Shown piece after piece: positions 63,940 through 64,000 of a stretch of DNA of 64,000 nt. The position numbers and the translations under genes are program-made. The notes beneath the pieces were generated by a model. That model had not been told where the DNA came from, ran no database searches, and saw only the letters and a list, made by a program, of their open reading frames with translations. Origin of the DNA: Cohnella faecalis (GTDB lineage: Bacteria > Bacillota > Bacilli > Paenibacillales > Paenibacillaceae); contig NZ_QXJM01000040.1 in assembly GCF_003570905.1 (NCBI RefSeq), positions 620,001 through 684,000 on the forward strand. Direction: 5' to 3'. Numbering within the stretch: position 1 is the stretch's first letter; each line of letters starts with the position of its first letter.

Positions 63940-64000
63940 CTCCCTCGAAAATTTGGGGGATGTACCTGCGTCTACATCAATATCAACTTTTATGTCGACC

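Overview
The window looks like a near-origin chromosome segment from an endospore-forming Bacillota of the Paenibacillus/Cohnella type. It is GC-rich with strong Shine-Dalgarno sites. It carries the Bacillales order yybS-gdpP-rplI-dnaB-purA, walRKHIJ-htrA and rlmH, and it includes a spore germinant-receptor operon. The species call is inference; no rRNA or tRNA gene is visible.

Layout. 1-5935: end of a D-aminoacylase-like gene, then a MazG-like gene, yybS, gdpP (c-di-AMP hydrolase), rplI and dnaB, tightly packed. 5955-7525: purA behind a PurR-type operator. 7577-8340: a 51-bp minisatellite and a diverged ~112-bp repeat. 8563-15187: an RND exporter, a secreted stalk-domain protein, an unknown membrane protein and a LysM/G5/M23 cell-wall peptidase. 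15213-15398: a 46-bp repeat ahead of the walR-walK-yycH-yycI-walJ operon (15792-21396). 21439-27640: a small reverse-strand gene, htrA (frameshifted), a CxxH/CxxC gene, and a heterodimeric ABC exporter (bmrCD-like) behind a 29-codon leader ORF and successive terminators. 27811-28352: a second 51-bp array leading into a germinant-receptor operon with two B subunits (28367-33794). 33853-37864: a LuxR/NarL-type two-component pair (kinase frameshifted), an integral membrane protein and a DUF1540 gene. 38081-41076: DEAD-box helicase, pirin, an unknown gene and ywbE. 41160-42262: a 52-bp array of about 20 units. 42271-45793: thrC, and a TetR repressor divergent from a Pip/YhgE-like membrane gene. 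45950-47918: a preQ1-I riboswitch and queCDE.

48252-64000: rlmH, followed directly by what I read as a staphylococcal-cassette-chromosome (SCC)-like integrated element running past the window edge. Support: insertion point at the exact 3' end of rlmH, two large serine recombinases, a DUF960 protein, a RadC/JAB protein, a prim-pol/DUF927-type helicase with small acidic-tailed partners, and a HEPN (AbiU2-like) gene next to the rlmH junction as probable cargo. The recombinase operon also encodes two recombinase-derived mini-proteins: 53 codons keeping only the YxRxS start of the catalytic domain, and 137 residues lacking the catalytic serine.

Sequence quality. Five one-base contractions in short homopolymers interrupt four otherwise intact genes (htrA, the sensor kinase, one recombinase, and an EcsC-family gene twice). 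All are deletions, and restoring one base at each gives uninterrupted family-like proteins. Consensus error is the simplest explanation, so these genes are given as CDS with the lesion noted.
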